64,000 nt of DNA from Fidelibacterota bacterium UBA2986 (GTDB lineage Bacteria; Fidelibacterota; Marinisomatia; Marinisomatales; AB-629-J13): positions 1 to 64,000 of the forward strand of contig DEAI01000026.1 of NCBI GenBank assembly GCA_002346675.1, in the 5' to 3' direction. The translations under genes and the position numbers were made by a program. Under the pieces are notes generated by a model. It was not told the DNA's origin. It made no database searches and saw only the letters and a program-made list of their open reading frames with translations. Below, one piece after another: positions 17,583 through 26,644 of this stretch; the first letter of the stretch is position 1; every line of letters begins with the position of its first letter.

Positions 17583-19043
17583 ATGAATACTTTTAGAAAG
17601 GCTCTAACATTTGACGATGTACTTCTAGTTCCACGGCATTCAAATATTTTGCCAAGTGGAGTTGAACTTACAACGAGTCTAGCTTCAAATATCACTCTAA
17701 ATATTCCTGTATTAAGCGCAGCAATGGATACAGTTACAGAGGATGAGATGGCTAAAGCTATATCCCGAGAAGGAGGATTGGGAATCATACATAAAAACCT
17801 GAGTATTTCAAAGCAGGTGGAAATGGTTGAAAAGGTGAAACGGTCGGAGAGCGGTATGATTTTGGACCCTGTAACTCTAACTGCTGACCAAACCATTGGT
17901 GATGCTAAAAACCTTATGAAACACTATAGTATTAGCGGTTTACCAGTTGTTAAAAATGAAAAGTTAGTTGGAATCCTTACAAACAGAGATATAAGATTTG
18001 AAGAAAATCTTACTTTAAAAGTTAGTGATAGAATGACATCAAAAAATTTAATTACAGTGCCAATAGGAACAACTCTAGATAAGGCGAAAGAAATATTGCA
18101 AAACCACAGAATTGAAAAATTATTGGTTGTGGATGAAACAGGATATCTTCGTGGTCTCATCACAGTTAAAGATATTCAAAAAAAGGAATTATTTCCGCAA
18201 GCTTGTAAAGATGAAAAGGGTAGGCTAAGAGTGGGAGCTGCAGTAGGAGTTGGAGAAGATGGAGTTGCAAGGGCTCAAGCTCTAAAAGAAGCAGAGGTGG
18301 ATGTAATTGTTGTAGATACTGCGCATGGTCACTCAGAGGGGGTGCTAAATTGTGTTGATAAAATAAAATCTTCTTTACCAGATATTTTGTTGATTGCAGG
18401 AAATGTTGCTACCGCTGATGGAACTAGAGCTTTAATTGAATCAGGTGCTGATGTTATAAAAGTGGGAATTGGAGCAGGAGCAAGCTGTACGACACGGGTT
18501 GTAGCGGGGGTTGGAGTTCCTCAACTTTCTGCGATTATGGATTGCAGAGAGCAAGCAGAAAAATATAGTAGAACGATAATTGCCGATGGTGGAATTAGAT
18601 ATAGTGGTGATGTATCCAAGTCACTTGCAGGTGGAGCTAATGCCGTTATGCTTGGAAGTATGTTAGCTGGAATGGATGAGAGTCCAGGCGAAACTATTCT
18701 ATATGAAGGGCGTCAGTTTAAATCTTATCGGGGAATGGGATCAATGAGTGCAATGAAAAGGGGAAGCAGTGATAGATATTTTCAGGAAAACTCTGAGCCA
18801 TCTAAATTAGTGCCAGAGGGAATTGAGGGAATGGTACCATACCGTGGACCGGTCAGAAATACAATCCATCAAATAATGGGTGGTTTAAGAGCATCTATGG
18901 GGTATTGCGGCACAAAAAATATAAAGCAACTACAAGAAAAAGCGGAATTTGTCCAAATTTCTAATGCAGGTGTTCGCGAGAGTCATCCTCATGAAGTGCG
19001 AATAGTAAAGGAATCACCCAACTACAGAGCACCAGATATTTAA
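17583..19043 (+). CDS. guaB: IMP dehydrogenase
   Basis: GuaB oxidises IMP to XMP with NAD, the first committed step of GMP synthesis. The 486-residue protein has the N-terminal AMDTVTEDEMAKAISREGGLG segment of the barrel in two parts, two CBS domains at about 90-200 (IGDAKNLMKHYSISGLPVV and later LLVVDETGYLRGLITVKDI), the catalytic loop with Cys302, and the flap and C-terminal end typical of the enzyme (SMSAMKRGSSDRYFQ). The catalytic loop reads GIGAGASCTTR rather than the common GIGPGSICTTR. It follows hutH by six bases and converges on rpsT, with both stop codons touching one inverted repeat. Confidence 0.96.
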   Translation: MNTFRKALTFDDVLLVPRHSNILPSGVELTTSLASNITLNIPVLSAAMDTVTEDEMAKAISREGGLGIIHKNLSISKQVEMVEKVKRSESGMILDPVTLTADQTIGDAKNLMKHYSISGLPVVKNEKLVGILTNRDIRFEENLTLKVSDRMTSKNLITVPIGTTLDKAKEILQNHRIEKLLVVDETGYLRGLITVKDIQKKELFPQACKDEKGRLRVGAAVGVGEDGVARAQALKEAEVDVIVVDTAHGHSEGVLNCVDKIKSSLPDILLIAGNVATADGTRALIESGADVIKVGIGAGASCTTRVVAGVGVPQLSAIMDCREQAEKYSRTIIADGGIRYSGDVSKSLAGGANAVMLGSMLAGMDESPGETILYEGRQFKSYRGMGSMSAMKRGSSDRYFQENSEPSKLVPEGIEGMVPYRGPVRNTIHQIMGGLRASMGYCGTKNIKQLQEKAEFVQISNAGVRESHPHEVRIVKESPNYRAPDI

Positions 19044-19068
19044 TCTTAATCTTTATAAAATTAAGATT
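19042..19068. terminator. Bidirectional AT-only inverted repeat shared by guaB and rpsT
   Basis: AATCTTAAT and ATTAAGATT form a nine-base perfect stem (19042-19050 with 19060-19068) around a nine-base loop. The left arm contains most of the guaB stop codon (19041-19043) and the right arm contains the rpsT stop (19061-19063, reverse strand). Stem energy is low because it has only two G:C pairs, so it is a modest terminator at best. Confidence 0.45.
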
Positions 19069-19321
19069 TAGCTAGTGAATTCAGATGTTGAGTTATTTGT
19101 GATTTACGTCTAGATGCTGTATTTTTATGAATCAATCCCGATTGTGCCACTTTATCAATAAAGCTTACTGTTTCTCTGTAAAGCTTTTCTGCTTCTTTAG
19201 AATCCTTTGAAGTTAAAACACTCTTCATCAAAGTTTTCAATCGGGATAAATTATTAATATTTTTTTCTCGGCGGGATTTATCCTGCCGTTCTCTTTTTAT
19301 TTGTTGTGGATGTCTGTCCAT
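19061..19321 (-). CDS. rpsT: 30S ribosomal protein S20
   Basis: S20 binds 16S rRNA early in small-subunit assembly. The 86-residue, very basic sequence has the family pattern: a basic N-terminal helix (QQIKRERQDKSRREKNI), the SRLKTLMKSVL core and the C-terminal GLIHKNTASRRKSQITQHLN. It is the only ribosomal gene in the window and is transcribed alone, convergent with guaB and divergent from the crp-like gene. Confidence 0.96.
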   Translation of the reverse strand: MDRHPQQIKRERQDKSRREKNINNLSRLKTLMKSVLTSKDSKEAEKLYRETVSFIDKVAQSGLIHKNTASRRKSQITQHLNSLAKS

Positions 19322-19467
19322 TTTATAATTATAATTCCTGTTTTAAATCGGGGCGAAGTTATGTCATCAGGAATAAGAATTCAAAAGAATATAATTAGGA
19401 ATTTCATATAAGTTCATTTCATTAAATTTGCTCGTTGAAATAATTTAAAAATTGAAACCTATTTAAA

Positions 19468-20148
19468 ATGAATAAAGATAAACTAATACAATCTGTCCCC
19501 TTATTCAGTGATTTAAACATGCCTTCTGTTAAAAAAATTACTGAAAGGATGGTGGCAAGAACTTATAATAAAGAGCAGATGATCTTAGTAGAAGAAAGCT
19601 TGGGAGAGACCTTCTTCATTCTCAGTGAAGGATCTGTAAAAATAACAAGGATGAGCGATGATGGACGTGAAGTTATTCTCGCTATACTAGGGGAAGGTGA
19701 TTTTTTTGGAGAAATGGCTTTACTGGATGGAGAGGGTAGATCTGCAAATGTGGTGGCTTTGGCTGACACACAGGTTTTAACTCTCCAGCGGAGTGACTTT
19801 TTAGATATTTTAGAACAATTTCCCAAAATTGCAATACACTTACTTAAGGAACTCACCACTCGAATTCGATATAGCGATCAACAGATAGAGAGTTTATCTT
19901 TGAGTGGAGCAGAACAAAGAATTGCTATGGTATTATTACGTCTTGCTGAAGAGATGGGACAGATCAAAGAAGGAACAGTTACAATAGAAAATATTCCCTT
20001 TCAACAGGATGTTGCTAATATGGCTGGGACCAGCAGAGAAACAGTATCAAGAGTTTACAAAATGCTAGAGGAAAAAAACTATATTATTAGGAAAGGTAAA
20101 ACGCTAATTATCAAAGAATTTACAATATTTTCACGTCAATTTACTTAG
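19468..20148 (+). CDS. CRP/FNR-family regulator with cAMP-binding and TGTGA-reading residues
   Basis: The 226-residue protein has a cyclic-nucleotide domain (about 10-125) and a winged helix (about 145-215). The phosphate-binding cassette is intact: GEMALL at 81-86 and RSA at 91-93, the Arg-Ser pair used to hold the cAMP phosphate. The recognition helix contains SRETVSR (189-195), the same Arg-Glu...Arg set with which E. coli CRP reads TGTGA; FNR has a different set, and there is no N-terminal cysteine cluster for an iron-sulfur centre. It therefore should bind TGTGA-N6-TCACA when loaded with cAMP. Such a site stands at 3291-3322, near a class III adenylate cyclase gene. It precedes meaB by 23 bases and is divergent from rpsT. 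Confidence 0.85.
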   Translation: MNKDKLIQSVPLFSDLNMPSVKKITERMVARTYNKEQMILVEESLGETFFILSEGSVKITRMSDDGREVILAILGEGDFFGEMALLDGEGRSANVVALADTQVLTLQRSDFLDILEQFPKIAIHLLKELTTRIRYSDQQIESLSLSGAEQRIAMVLLRLAEEMGQIKEGTVTIENIPFQQDVANMAGTSRETVSRVYKMLEEKNYIIRKGKTLIIKEFTIFSRQFT

Positions 20149-20171
20149 AGTCGTTCTCTCTTTAGTTGCCC

Positions 20172-21101
20172 ATGCAAGATATAATTCATAGGATAAAATC
20201 CAATGACCATCTTGCTCTATCAAGAATCATTAGTAAAATAGAAAATAATGATTCCCTGCCTGATTCTTTTTTTATAAATATTTATAAAAACACATTTCGC
20301 TCAATTAGATTAGGAATCACAGGTCCACCGGGAGTTGGTAAGAGTACTTTAATAGATGGATTAATTAATGAGATATTAAAAGATAATTCAACTGTGGGAG
20401 TTGTTGCTATCGATCCAACGAGTCCATTTTCCGGTGGCTCTTTATTGGGAGATCGAGTCCGAATGAATATTCACGCTGGAGATGACAGAGTGTTTATCAG
20501 AAGTATGGGCTCCAGGGGAGATTTAGGTGGACTATCAAAAAAAGCAGAAGACGCAGGTGATGTTATAGGAGCAAGCGGAAAAGATTATATAATTTTTGAA
20601 ACAGTTGGAGTGGGACAGGGTGAAATTGAAATTACAAATGTCGCAGATATTTCCGTTGTGATTTTATCTCCGGAATCTGGAGATGAAGTTCAGTTTATGA
20701 AAGCTGGATTATTAGAAATTGCAGATATGTATGTTATCAATAAATTTGACCGTCCAGGTGGAAATCGTTTATATAATCTCATCAATTCTATGATTGAGGT
20801 AAACACAAACAGAAACGGGTTTATCCCCCCTATTATTAAAACAGAAGCTAATTCCGGTAAGGGAGTAAATGATTTGTTTGAAGAATTAAAATCGCACTGG
20901 TCTTTAATGGAAGAGAAAGGTCTAATTCAAAAAAAACGTATTAAAAGATATAAGCACCGAGTTAATAATCTAATTAAAGATAATTTGCTGAAAAATTTCT
21001 GGTCCAAGGATAAAATAAATAAATTAGATAGATTGACCCAAAAAATTGATACAGATAAAAAATCTCCACATGAGCTAGCTAAGCTTTTGTTATCATCGTG
21101 A
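20172..21101 (+). CDS. meaB: MeaB/ArgK-type G3E GTPase (methylmalonyl-CoA mutase chaperone)
   Basis: MeaB protects and loads the B12-dependent methylmalonyl-CoA mutase. P-loop GPPGVGKST, the DPTSPFSGGSLLGDRVRM switch region, ETVGVGQGEIE and the base-specifying NKFD are all present. I chose the ATG at 20172; a TTG two codons earlier is the other candidate. No mutase gene is in the window, so the partner must be elsewhere. The last bases overlap the tatC start (GTGA). Confidence 0.9.
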   Translation: MQDIIHRIKSNDHLALSRIISKIENNDSLPDSFFINIYKNTFRSIRLGITGPPGVGKSTLIDGLINEILKDNSTVGVVAIDPTSPFSGGSLLGDRVRMNIHAGDDRVFIRSMGSRGDLGGLSKKAEDAGDVIGASGKDYIIFETVGVGQGEIEITNVADISVVILSPESGDEVQFMKAGLLEIADMYVINKFDRPGGNRLYNLINSMIEVNTNRNGFIPPIIKTEANSGKGVNDLFEELKSHWSLMEEKGLIQKKRIKRYKHRVNNLIKDNLLKNFWSKDKINKLDRLTQKIDTDKKSPHELAKLLLSS

Positions 21102-21817
21102 ATCTTAATTCTAATGAAATGCCTTTTTTAGATCATCTTGAAGAATTAAGGTGGAGAATTATAAAAGTGCTTTTGGGAGTCATTTGCGGATCAATTTTAT
21201 CCTTTATTTTTGTGGATAAAATTATCGCTTTGCTTCTTATACCTGTAAGAAGTGTCCCAAATGCTATGAATCTCCAGGTTTTACAGATTCAGGGAATGTT
21301 TATGATTAAATGGGGAATCTCATTTATTTGTGGTGGGATTATATCTTTACCTCTAATTACTTACCAAATTTGGGAATTTGTATCCCCAGGCCTTCATTTA
21401 AAAGAAAAAAAAATAGCATTCCCCTTGATATTTTTTACATTTATTTCTTTTATTGCTGGAATTACATTTGCGTATTTTATACTTATTCCCATATCTTTGA
21501 ACTTCTTTACATCTATGGGATATTCTGGTATCCAAAATAATTTTTCCATTAATTATTATTTAAGTTTTATCACATGGCTTATGATTGGTTGCGGGTGTCT
21601 GTTTGAGTTACCCGTACTGATCTTCATATTGGCTCGTTTAAATATTGCAACGCCTTCATTTTTGAGGCATTATAGAAAACATGCAATGATTGTAATAATG
21701 ATTTTATCCGCAATTATAACGCCACCAGATCCAGTGAGCTTAATCATAATGACAATTCCTCTTGTTTTAATTTATGAAATAAGCATTGGTGTGGCATTTT
21801 TTGCACAACCAAAATAA
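21098..21817 (+). CDS. tatC: Sec-independent protein translocase TatC
   Basis: TatC recognises twin-arginine signal peptides in the inner membrane. The N-terminus has MPFLDHLEELRWRI, the family signature, followed by six hydrophobic segments across 239 residues; the conserved PLITYQIWEFVSPGL loop and a Phe/Glu-rich periplasmic loop are present, as is ITPPDPVS before the last helix. The start is GTG at 21098 and overlaps the meaB stop by four bases. tatA/tatB are not nearby. Confidence 0.95.
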   Translation: MNLNSNEMPFLDHLEELRWRIIKVLLGVICGSILSFIFVDKIIALLLIPVRSVPNAMNLQVLQIQGMFMIKWGISFICGGIISLPLITYQIWEFVSPGLHLKEKKIAFPLIFFTFISFIAGITFAYFILIPISLNFFTSMGYSGIQNNFSINYYLSFITWLMIGCGCLFELPVLIFILARLNIATPSFLRHYRKHAMIVIMILSAIITPPDPVSLIIMTIPLVLIYEISIGVAFFAQPK

Positions 21818-21835
21818 AATAGACCAAATACAATA

Positions 21836-22843
21836 ATGGTTACTCTATTTTCGAAAAAACAAATACCAACTTCATTAAACAATGTTTCCAACTATATTAA
21901 ATCGGATCTTAAATTATTTGAAAATGAATTTGATGATGCTTTGAAATCAAAAGTGAAGCTAATTCAAACTATAAGTCGATTTATGATAAAACAAAGAGGA
22001 AAAAGGATTCGCCCAATTTTAACGTTGTTGGCTTCAAGAGTGTGTGGAGAGCCCACAGATAATACGTACAAAGCAGCTGCCTTAATCGAACTTATGCACA
22101 TAGCTACATTAATCCATGATGATGTGGTTGATGAAGCAATTAAAAGAAGAGGTTGGTTCTCAATCAAGGGAATTTGGGGGAATAAATTATCTGTTCTTAT
22201 GGGTGACTATGTGCTCAGTAAATCTTTAATATATATGATTAAAATAAGAGATTTTGATGCATTAGATATCATTTCACAAACAGCAGAATTTATGAGTTCA
22301 GGTGAACTTATTCAGTTAGATTACCGTTTTAAAAAATACCCTACAGAAGAAGCTTATTTTGAGCTGATTCGCCAGAAAACTGCTTGTCTTATTGCTGCAG
22401 GGTGTGAGCTGGGTGCTCTAACAACAACAAAGAAAAAAGATGACAGAAAATCAATGCATGACTTTGGTCTTAACTTAGGTATGGCATATCAAATCAGAGA
22501 TGATTTGTTTGACTTGCTCGGAGATGAATCTGAAATGGGAAAAGATAAGGGGATCGATGTAAAAAAAAATAATCTTACTTTACCAATCATTCACAGCCTT
22601 CAATCATTGGAAAATAATGATAAATACCGTCTATTATCTATCATAAAGAAAAAAAATAAAACGAATGAACTTTTTGCTGAAATTAATGATTTAGTTGAAA
22701 GGGGTAATGGATTTATATATGCTCAGAGCAAAATTGAGTATTTCACTCAAAAAGCAATTGAATCCATTAAAAGATATCCAGAATCTCATTTTAAAGATTC
22801 AATGATATATATTGCTCAGTTCAATATTTTGAGAAATCAATAA
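21836..22843 (+). CDS. Trans-polyprenyl diphosphate synthase (quinone side chain)
   Basis: The enzyme condenses isopentenyl units to a long prenyl diphosphate, most likely for a respiratory quinone. Both aspartate-rich motifs are present: HDDVVDEA (first, DDxxD) and RDDLFDLLGD (second), with GKRIRPILTLL upstream, and GKDKGIDVKKNNLTLP downstream as in octaprenyl/heptaprenyl synthases. The 335-residue length fits a single-subunit enzyme. Chain length cannot be read with certainty. Confidence 0.88.
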   Translation: MVTLFSKKQIPTSLNNVSNYIKSDLKLFENEFDDALKSKVKLIQTISRFMIKQRGKRIRPILTLLASRVCGEPTDNTYKAAALIELMHIATLIHDDVVDEAIKRRGWFSIKGIWGNKLSVLMGDYVLSKSLIYMIKIRDFDALDIISQTAEFMSSGELIQLDYRFKKYPTEEAYFELIRQKTACLIAAGCELGALTTTKKKDDRKSMHDFGLNLGMAYQIRDDLFDLLGDESEMGKDKGIDVKKNNLTLPIIHSLQSLENNDKYRLLSIIKKKNKTNELFAEINDLVERGNGFIYAQSKIEYFTQKAIESIKRYPESHFKDSMIYIAQFNILRNQ

Positions 22844-22855
22844 TCTGAATAGCTT

Positions 22856-23869
22856 ATGAAAATCTTATTTATAAGGTTTAGCTCTATTGGCGATATTATA
22901 TTGACTACCTCACCACTTATATCTATTAAAACAAAGTTCAAGGATGCAAGTATACACTTTTTAACTCTAGAAGAACACTCTCCATTACTTGAGGGACTAT
23001 CTTTAATTGAGCGTATCCATGTGGTTGATAAATCAGCGGGATACTATCAGTTAAAGTCCGTGGGGAAATATCTAAATAAATATGATTATGATGTCATAGT
23101 TGATATGCATAATTCGCTTCGCTCCAGAATAATACGCAAGATGATAAAATCTAAACCTACATATCGGTTAATAAAACCAAGATGGAATCGTTTTAAACTT
23201 TTTGAGTTTCATATAAATGATTTTTATTCAGGTTTTTCGCAACTAAATTTGTATCATTCTGTAATTAAAAAAATAATTTCTAATACAGATATCTCTTCGA
23301 CACATTTATTTATATCTGGAAGTGAAAAAGAAGAAGCTCAAAATATTTTGAATCAAATAGGATTGGATGACAAACCTCTGGTAGCTTGTATCCCTGGTGC
23401 TGCTTGGGACAATAAAATCTGGAACTTAAGCTATTATTTAAAATTGTTTTCTTATCTGCGATCTAAGGGCTTTGAAATTATTTTATTGGGAGGTAAAAAA
23501 GATATTATTTGTGATGAGTTATCAAATGCGGATGAGTTTTTGATAAATTTATCTGGTCAAACTCAGTTTCGGCAATCCCTAGCAATTATATCAAAATCAA
23601 AACTTGTCATTGGAAGTGACACAGGGTTTGTCCATGCTGCGGAAGCGCTGGATGTGCCTTCGATTATGTTACTAGGACCAACATCCACTGAAACCGGGGG
23701 AGGGCTTAATAAGCCCACATCAGTAAATATAGAGCAAGAGGATGTCTGGTGTCGGCCGTGTTCTCAAAATGGAAGTCGCCCCTGTTATAGATCAAAAAAA
23801 GTTTGTATGGATGAAATCAACCCAAAAACTGTTATTGCACAAGCAGGTACAATGTTAGGAGTACAATGA
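22856..23869 (+). CDS. Family 9 glycosyltransferase (ADP-heptose:LPS heptosyltransferase type)
   Basis: The N-terminus MKILFIRFSSIGDIILTTS is typical of the WaaC/WaaF family, which adds heptose to the LPS inner core from the cytoplasmic side. The C-terminal half carries the donor-binding part: FEIILLGGKKD, GSDTGFVHAAEALDVPSIMLLGPTS. A cluster of cysteines near 300-320 (CRPCSQNGSRPCYRSKKVC) is usual for this group. It overlaps waaA by four bases, which supports a role in LPS inner core synthesis. I cannot say which heptose it adds. Confidence 0.88.
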   Translation: MKILFIRFSSIGDIILTTSPLISIKTKFKDASIHFLTLEEHSPLLEGLSLIERIHVVDKSAGYYQLKSVGKYLNKYDYDVIVDMHNSLRSRIIRKMIKSKPTYRLIKPRWNRFKLFEFHINDFYSGFSQLNLYHSVIKKIISNTDISSTHLFISGSEKEEAQNILNQIGLDDKPLVACIPGAAWDNKIWNLSYYLKLFSYLRSKGFEIILLGGKKDIICDELSNADEFLINLSGQTQFRQSLAIISKSKLVIGSDTGFVHAAEALDVPSIMLLGPTSTETGGGLNKPTSVNIEQEDVWCRPCSQNGSRPCYRSKKVCMDEINPKTVIAQAGTMLGVQ

Positions 23870-25149
23870 AAGTATTTTGGATTGCAATTTATAACTTATT
23901 ACTCTATCCTCTTTTTTTTATTGGTGCATGTATGAGTGCACTAATAAATAAAAAAATAAGGGATGGGTTAAAAGGTAGAAGGCTTACCTATTCTAGCCTA
24001 TTTTCATTTAAAAATAAACTATCAAAAAAGACTGATATTTATTGGTTTCATGCAGCTTCTCATGGTGAATATGAACAATTGAAGCCTGTTATAGAAGGAT
24101 TAACGGAGATTGAGCCTTCATCAAAAATAATTGTTTCTTTCTTTTCTCCTTCGGGTTTTAATAATGTAGATGACCCAGAAATTGATTGTAAAGTCTATCT
24201 TCCATTAGATTTTCCATGGAGTGTTGCTCGGGTTTTACTCCTTTTAAAGCCAAAAAAAATAATATTTGCAGAGTATGATGTATGGCCCAATTTAATATGG
24301 ATGGCAAAATTAAGAGGTATCCCTACAACTGTTTTTTCAGTACATTTTTCTGATGGGACACCAAAACTATTTCCGCTGATAAAATATTTTTATCGCTCAG
24401 TTTATGGGGATATTTCTAATATTTATGCGGAAGCTCATTCTGATTTTGATATGGTAAACCAATTGCTTGGGAAAAAAACTAAATCCATTGTTAAGGTCTT
24501 AGGTAATCCAAGGTATGACCAGGTAAAAAAGAAAACTGATCAGTTTACTGAAAAGAGAACATTATCGGTATTTCTAAGAAACAAACAAATTATTGCTGGA
24601 AGTGTATGGAAAGAAGATGAAAATATTATATTGAACCCTTTGATAAAATATTTGAATGAGAATAAAAATGTTTCACTTGTGTGGGTTCCTCATGAATCAG
24701 AATCTGAGCATATTGATAGAGCTTTTAAATATTTTAGTGAGGCGGAGTTGAGTACATCTATTCACATGGAGAAGCGGTTGCCTATATTTGGAAAAACCAG
24801 AGTGGTCATTGTTGGAGTGGTGGGCTTGTTATCATCATTGTATTGGTCAGGACAAATAGCCTATATTGGTGGTGGATTTTCAACGGGAGTTCATAATGTG
24901 ATGGAGCCTGCGATTGCCAGACTACCTGTTATTTTTGGACCTAAATATAAAAATTCCCATGCCGCTAGAGAGCTAGTGCTATCCAATGGTGGATACAGCA
25001 TATCAAATAGTGAAGAATTTAGTAATATATTGAATAAAATATTTTCAGATAAAAATTACTTTTTGAGAACAAGTTTATCTGCAACTGATGTTATTCATAA
25101 AAATTTGGGCTCTGCCACCAGAGTTGTACGTGGAATATTGAGAGACTAA
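23866..25149 (+). CDS. waaA: 3-deoxy-D-manno-octulosonic acid transferase
   Basis: WaaA (KdtA) attaches Kdo to lipid A precursor at the inner membrane. A single N-terminal membrane helix (about 1-22) is followed by WFHAASHGEYEQLKPVI, the site of the base in this family, EYDVWPNLIWMAKLRGIPT, and the C-terminal donor site region AYIGGGFSTGVHNVMEPA. The 427 residues match the family. It is translationally coupled to the heptosyltransferase gene and followed by pgsA after four bases. Confidence 0.94.
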   Translation: MKVFWIAIYNLLLYPLFFIGACMSALINKKIRDGLKGRRLTYSSLFSFKNKLSKKTDIYWFHAASHGEYEQLKPVIEGLTEIEPSSKIIVSFFSPSGFNNVDDPEIDCKVYLPLDFPWSVARVLLLLKPKKIIFAEYDVWPNLIWMAKLRGIPTTVFSVHFSDGTPKLFPLIKYFYRSVYGDISNIYAEAHSDFDMVNQLLGKKTKSIVKVLGNPRYDQVKKKTDQFTEKRTLSVFLRNKQIIAGSVWKEDENIILNPLIKYLNENKNVSLVWVPHESESEHIDRAFKYFSEAELSTSIHMEKRLPIFGKTRVVIVGVVGLLSSLYWSGQIAYIGGGFSTGVHNVMEPAIARLPVIFGPKYKNSHAARELVLSNGGYSISNSEEFSNILNKIFSDKNYFLRTSLSATDVIHKNLGSATRVVRGILRD

Positions 25150-25153
25150 AAAT

Positions 25154-25729
25154 ATGCGAGGTGCTAAAGCTAAACTAACTGATCCCAGCAGGATTTTAAC
25201 TGTTGCAAATATGATTAGTTTATTAAGAGCCTTTCTTGCACTGCCTATCATATATACTTTACAAAATCAAGAATGGAGATTGTGGACGTTTCTGTTAATT
25301 TTAGTTGGAGTTGCTTCAGATGCTTTGGATGGATATTTTGCCAGGAAAGCTCATGAGGTAACCCATTTTGGGAAATGGATGGATCCTATAGCAGATTTTA
25401 TATGTCTTACCACTGTAACGTTTTATTTAGTGTTGAATGATATGTTTCCTCTGTGGTTTTTTACAGTTTATATATTTAGATACATTACAATTGCAGTACT
25501 AGCAATATATTTAATTAATCACTCTGGTTATATCATAAGTGCAAATTGGTTTGGAAAATGGGCAAGCGGTATAATGTTGTTAACAGTTGTGCTTCACATT
25601 TTTTATGTACCCTATCTTGATCTATTGAAGATTCCGTCCCTGTACATTGCGTTAGGTTTGTTATTGATTAGCTGGATGATTTATATAAAATCTTTAATCA
25701 TTCATTTGAGAACTATTATTAATAAATGA
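25154..25729 (+). CDS. pgsA: CDP-alcohol phosphatidyltransferase (phosphatidylglycerophosphate synthase type)
   Basis: The enzyme makes phosphatidylglycerol phosphate from CDP-diacylglycerol and glycerol-3-phosphate. The catalytic motif DG-x2-AR-x8-G-x3-D-x3-D is present as DALDGYFARKAHEVTHFGKW followed by MDPIAD. ILTVANMISLLRAFLALP at the start is typical of PgsA, and there are about five membrane segments in 191 residues. Substrate could differ (other CDP-alcohol transferases share the motif), but PgsA is the usual enzyme of this length. It overlaps ftsY by four bases. Confidence 0.8.
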   Translation: MRGAKAKLTDPSRILTVANMISLLRAFLALPIIYTLQNQEWRLWTFLLILVGVASDALDGYFARKAHEVTHFGKWMDPIADFICLTTVTFYLVLNDMFPLWFFTVYIFRYITIAVLAIYLINHSGYIISANWFGKWASGIMLLTVVLHIFYVPYLDLLKIPSLYIALGLLLISWMIYIKSLIIHLRTIINK

Positions 25730-26607
25730 GTTTTTCGAAGCTGTTTAGTGCTCTATCAAAAACAAGAGGCGCAATTAGGGGAGCCCTAGGTAGGGTCTTA
25801 CAAAAACAGGTTACTGAAAGTACGCTGGAAGAGTTGGAATCACAATTAATCATTGCTGACTTGGGAATTCAAACAGTTGATGAAATCATTTCTATATTTC
25901 AAAAAGAAAAACAGGAAAATTTTCTGTCTTCGCTAAAACACCATTTGTGCTCAGTTTTGAATCATAGAGAATCGTTTATAGAAGAAAAAGATTTGCCAGC
26001 AGTCATTCTTGTCTTAGGTGTTAATGGTACAGGTAAAACCACGACATCTGCCAAACTCGCTTACCACTACACTATGAATGGGTTAAATCCAATTTTAATC
26101 GGAGCCGATACATATAGAGCAGCAGCAATAAATCAGCTGAGGCAGTGGTCTAACAGATTGAATGTACGGTTCATTGCTAATGAGCAAACAAAAGATCCTT
26201 CGGCTATTCTTTATGATGGATTAATATCGGCGAAGACTGCCCAATCTGATGTGGTCATTGTGGATACCGCAGGGCGTCTTCATACCTACAAACATCTAAT
26301 GGATGAGCTAGGTAAAATGGAGCGCATTGTTAAAACTAAATTTCCGGAATTTACTTTAAGGTCACTTTTGACTATTGATGCAGGATTAGGGCAAAATTCA
26401 CTGCAGCAGGCAAAGAAGTTTCAGCAGTATATTGATATTAATGGAGCAGTTTTGACAAAAATGGATGGAACTGCAAAAGGCGGAATTGTCTTTCCGCTAT
26501 ATACACAAACCCAGATTCCGGTTTATTTTACTGGTTTCGGTGAAGAATTGGATAATTTATCTCCATTTAATATTGAAGAGTATGTAAACTCAATGGTTGG
26601 TAATTAG
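25726..26607 (+). CDS. ftsY: Signal recognition particle receptor FtsY
   Basis: FtsY is the membrane-associated GTPase that receives SRP-ribosome complexes. The 293-residue protein is just the NG domain without the acidic A domain. Visible are the N-domain helices (about 1-85), P-loop GVNGTGKTTTSAKLA, DTYRAAAINQLRQW, DTAGRLHTYKHLMDELGK, DAGLGQNSLQQAKKF and TKMDGTAKGG. The usual GVGE near the end appears as GFGEELDNLSPFN. It overlaps pgsA by four bases. Confidence 0.95.
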   Translation: MSFSKLFSALSKTRGAIRGALGRVLQKQVTESTLEELESQLIIADLGIQTVDEIISIFQKEKQENFLSSLKHHLCSVLNHRESFIEEKDLPAVILVLGVNGTGKTTTSAKLAYHYTMNGLNPILIGADTYRAAAINQLRQWSNRLNVRFIANEQTKDPSAILYDGLISAKTAQSDVVIVDTAGRLHTYKHLMDELGKMERIVKTKFPEFTLRSLLTIDAGLGQNSLQQAKKFQQYIDINGAVLTKMDGTAKGGIVFPLYTQTQIPVYFTGFGEELDNLSPFNIEEYVNSMVGN

Positions 26608-26644
26608 TGTAATACTTTAGGTATATCGTTTAAAGTTATATTAT

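Noticed and set aside
17441..17896. 151-codon minus-strand frame over the hutH/guaB junction
   Set aside because: Antisense shadow of two strongly conserved enzymes.
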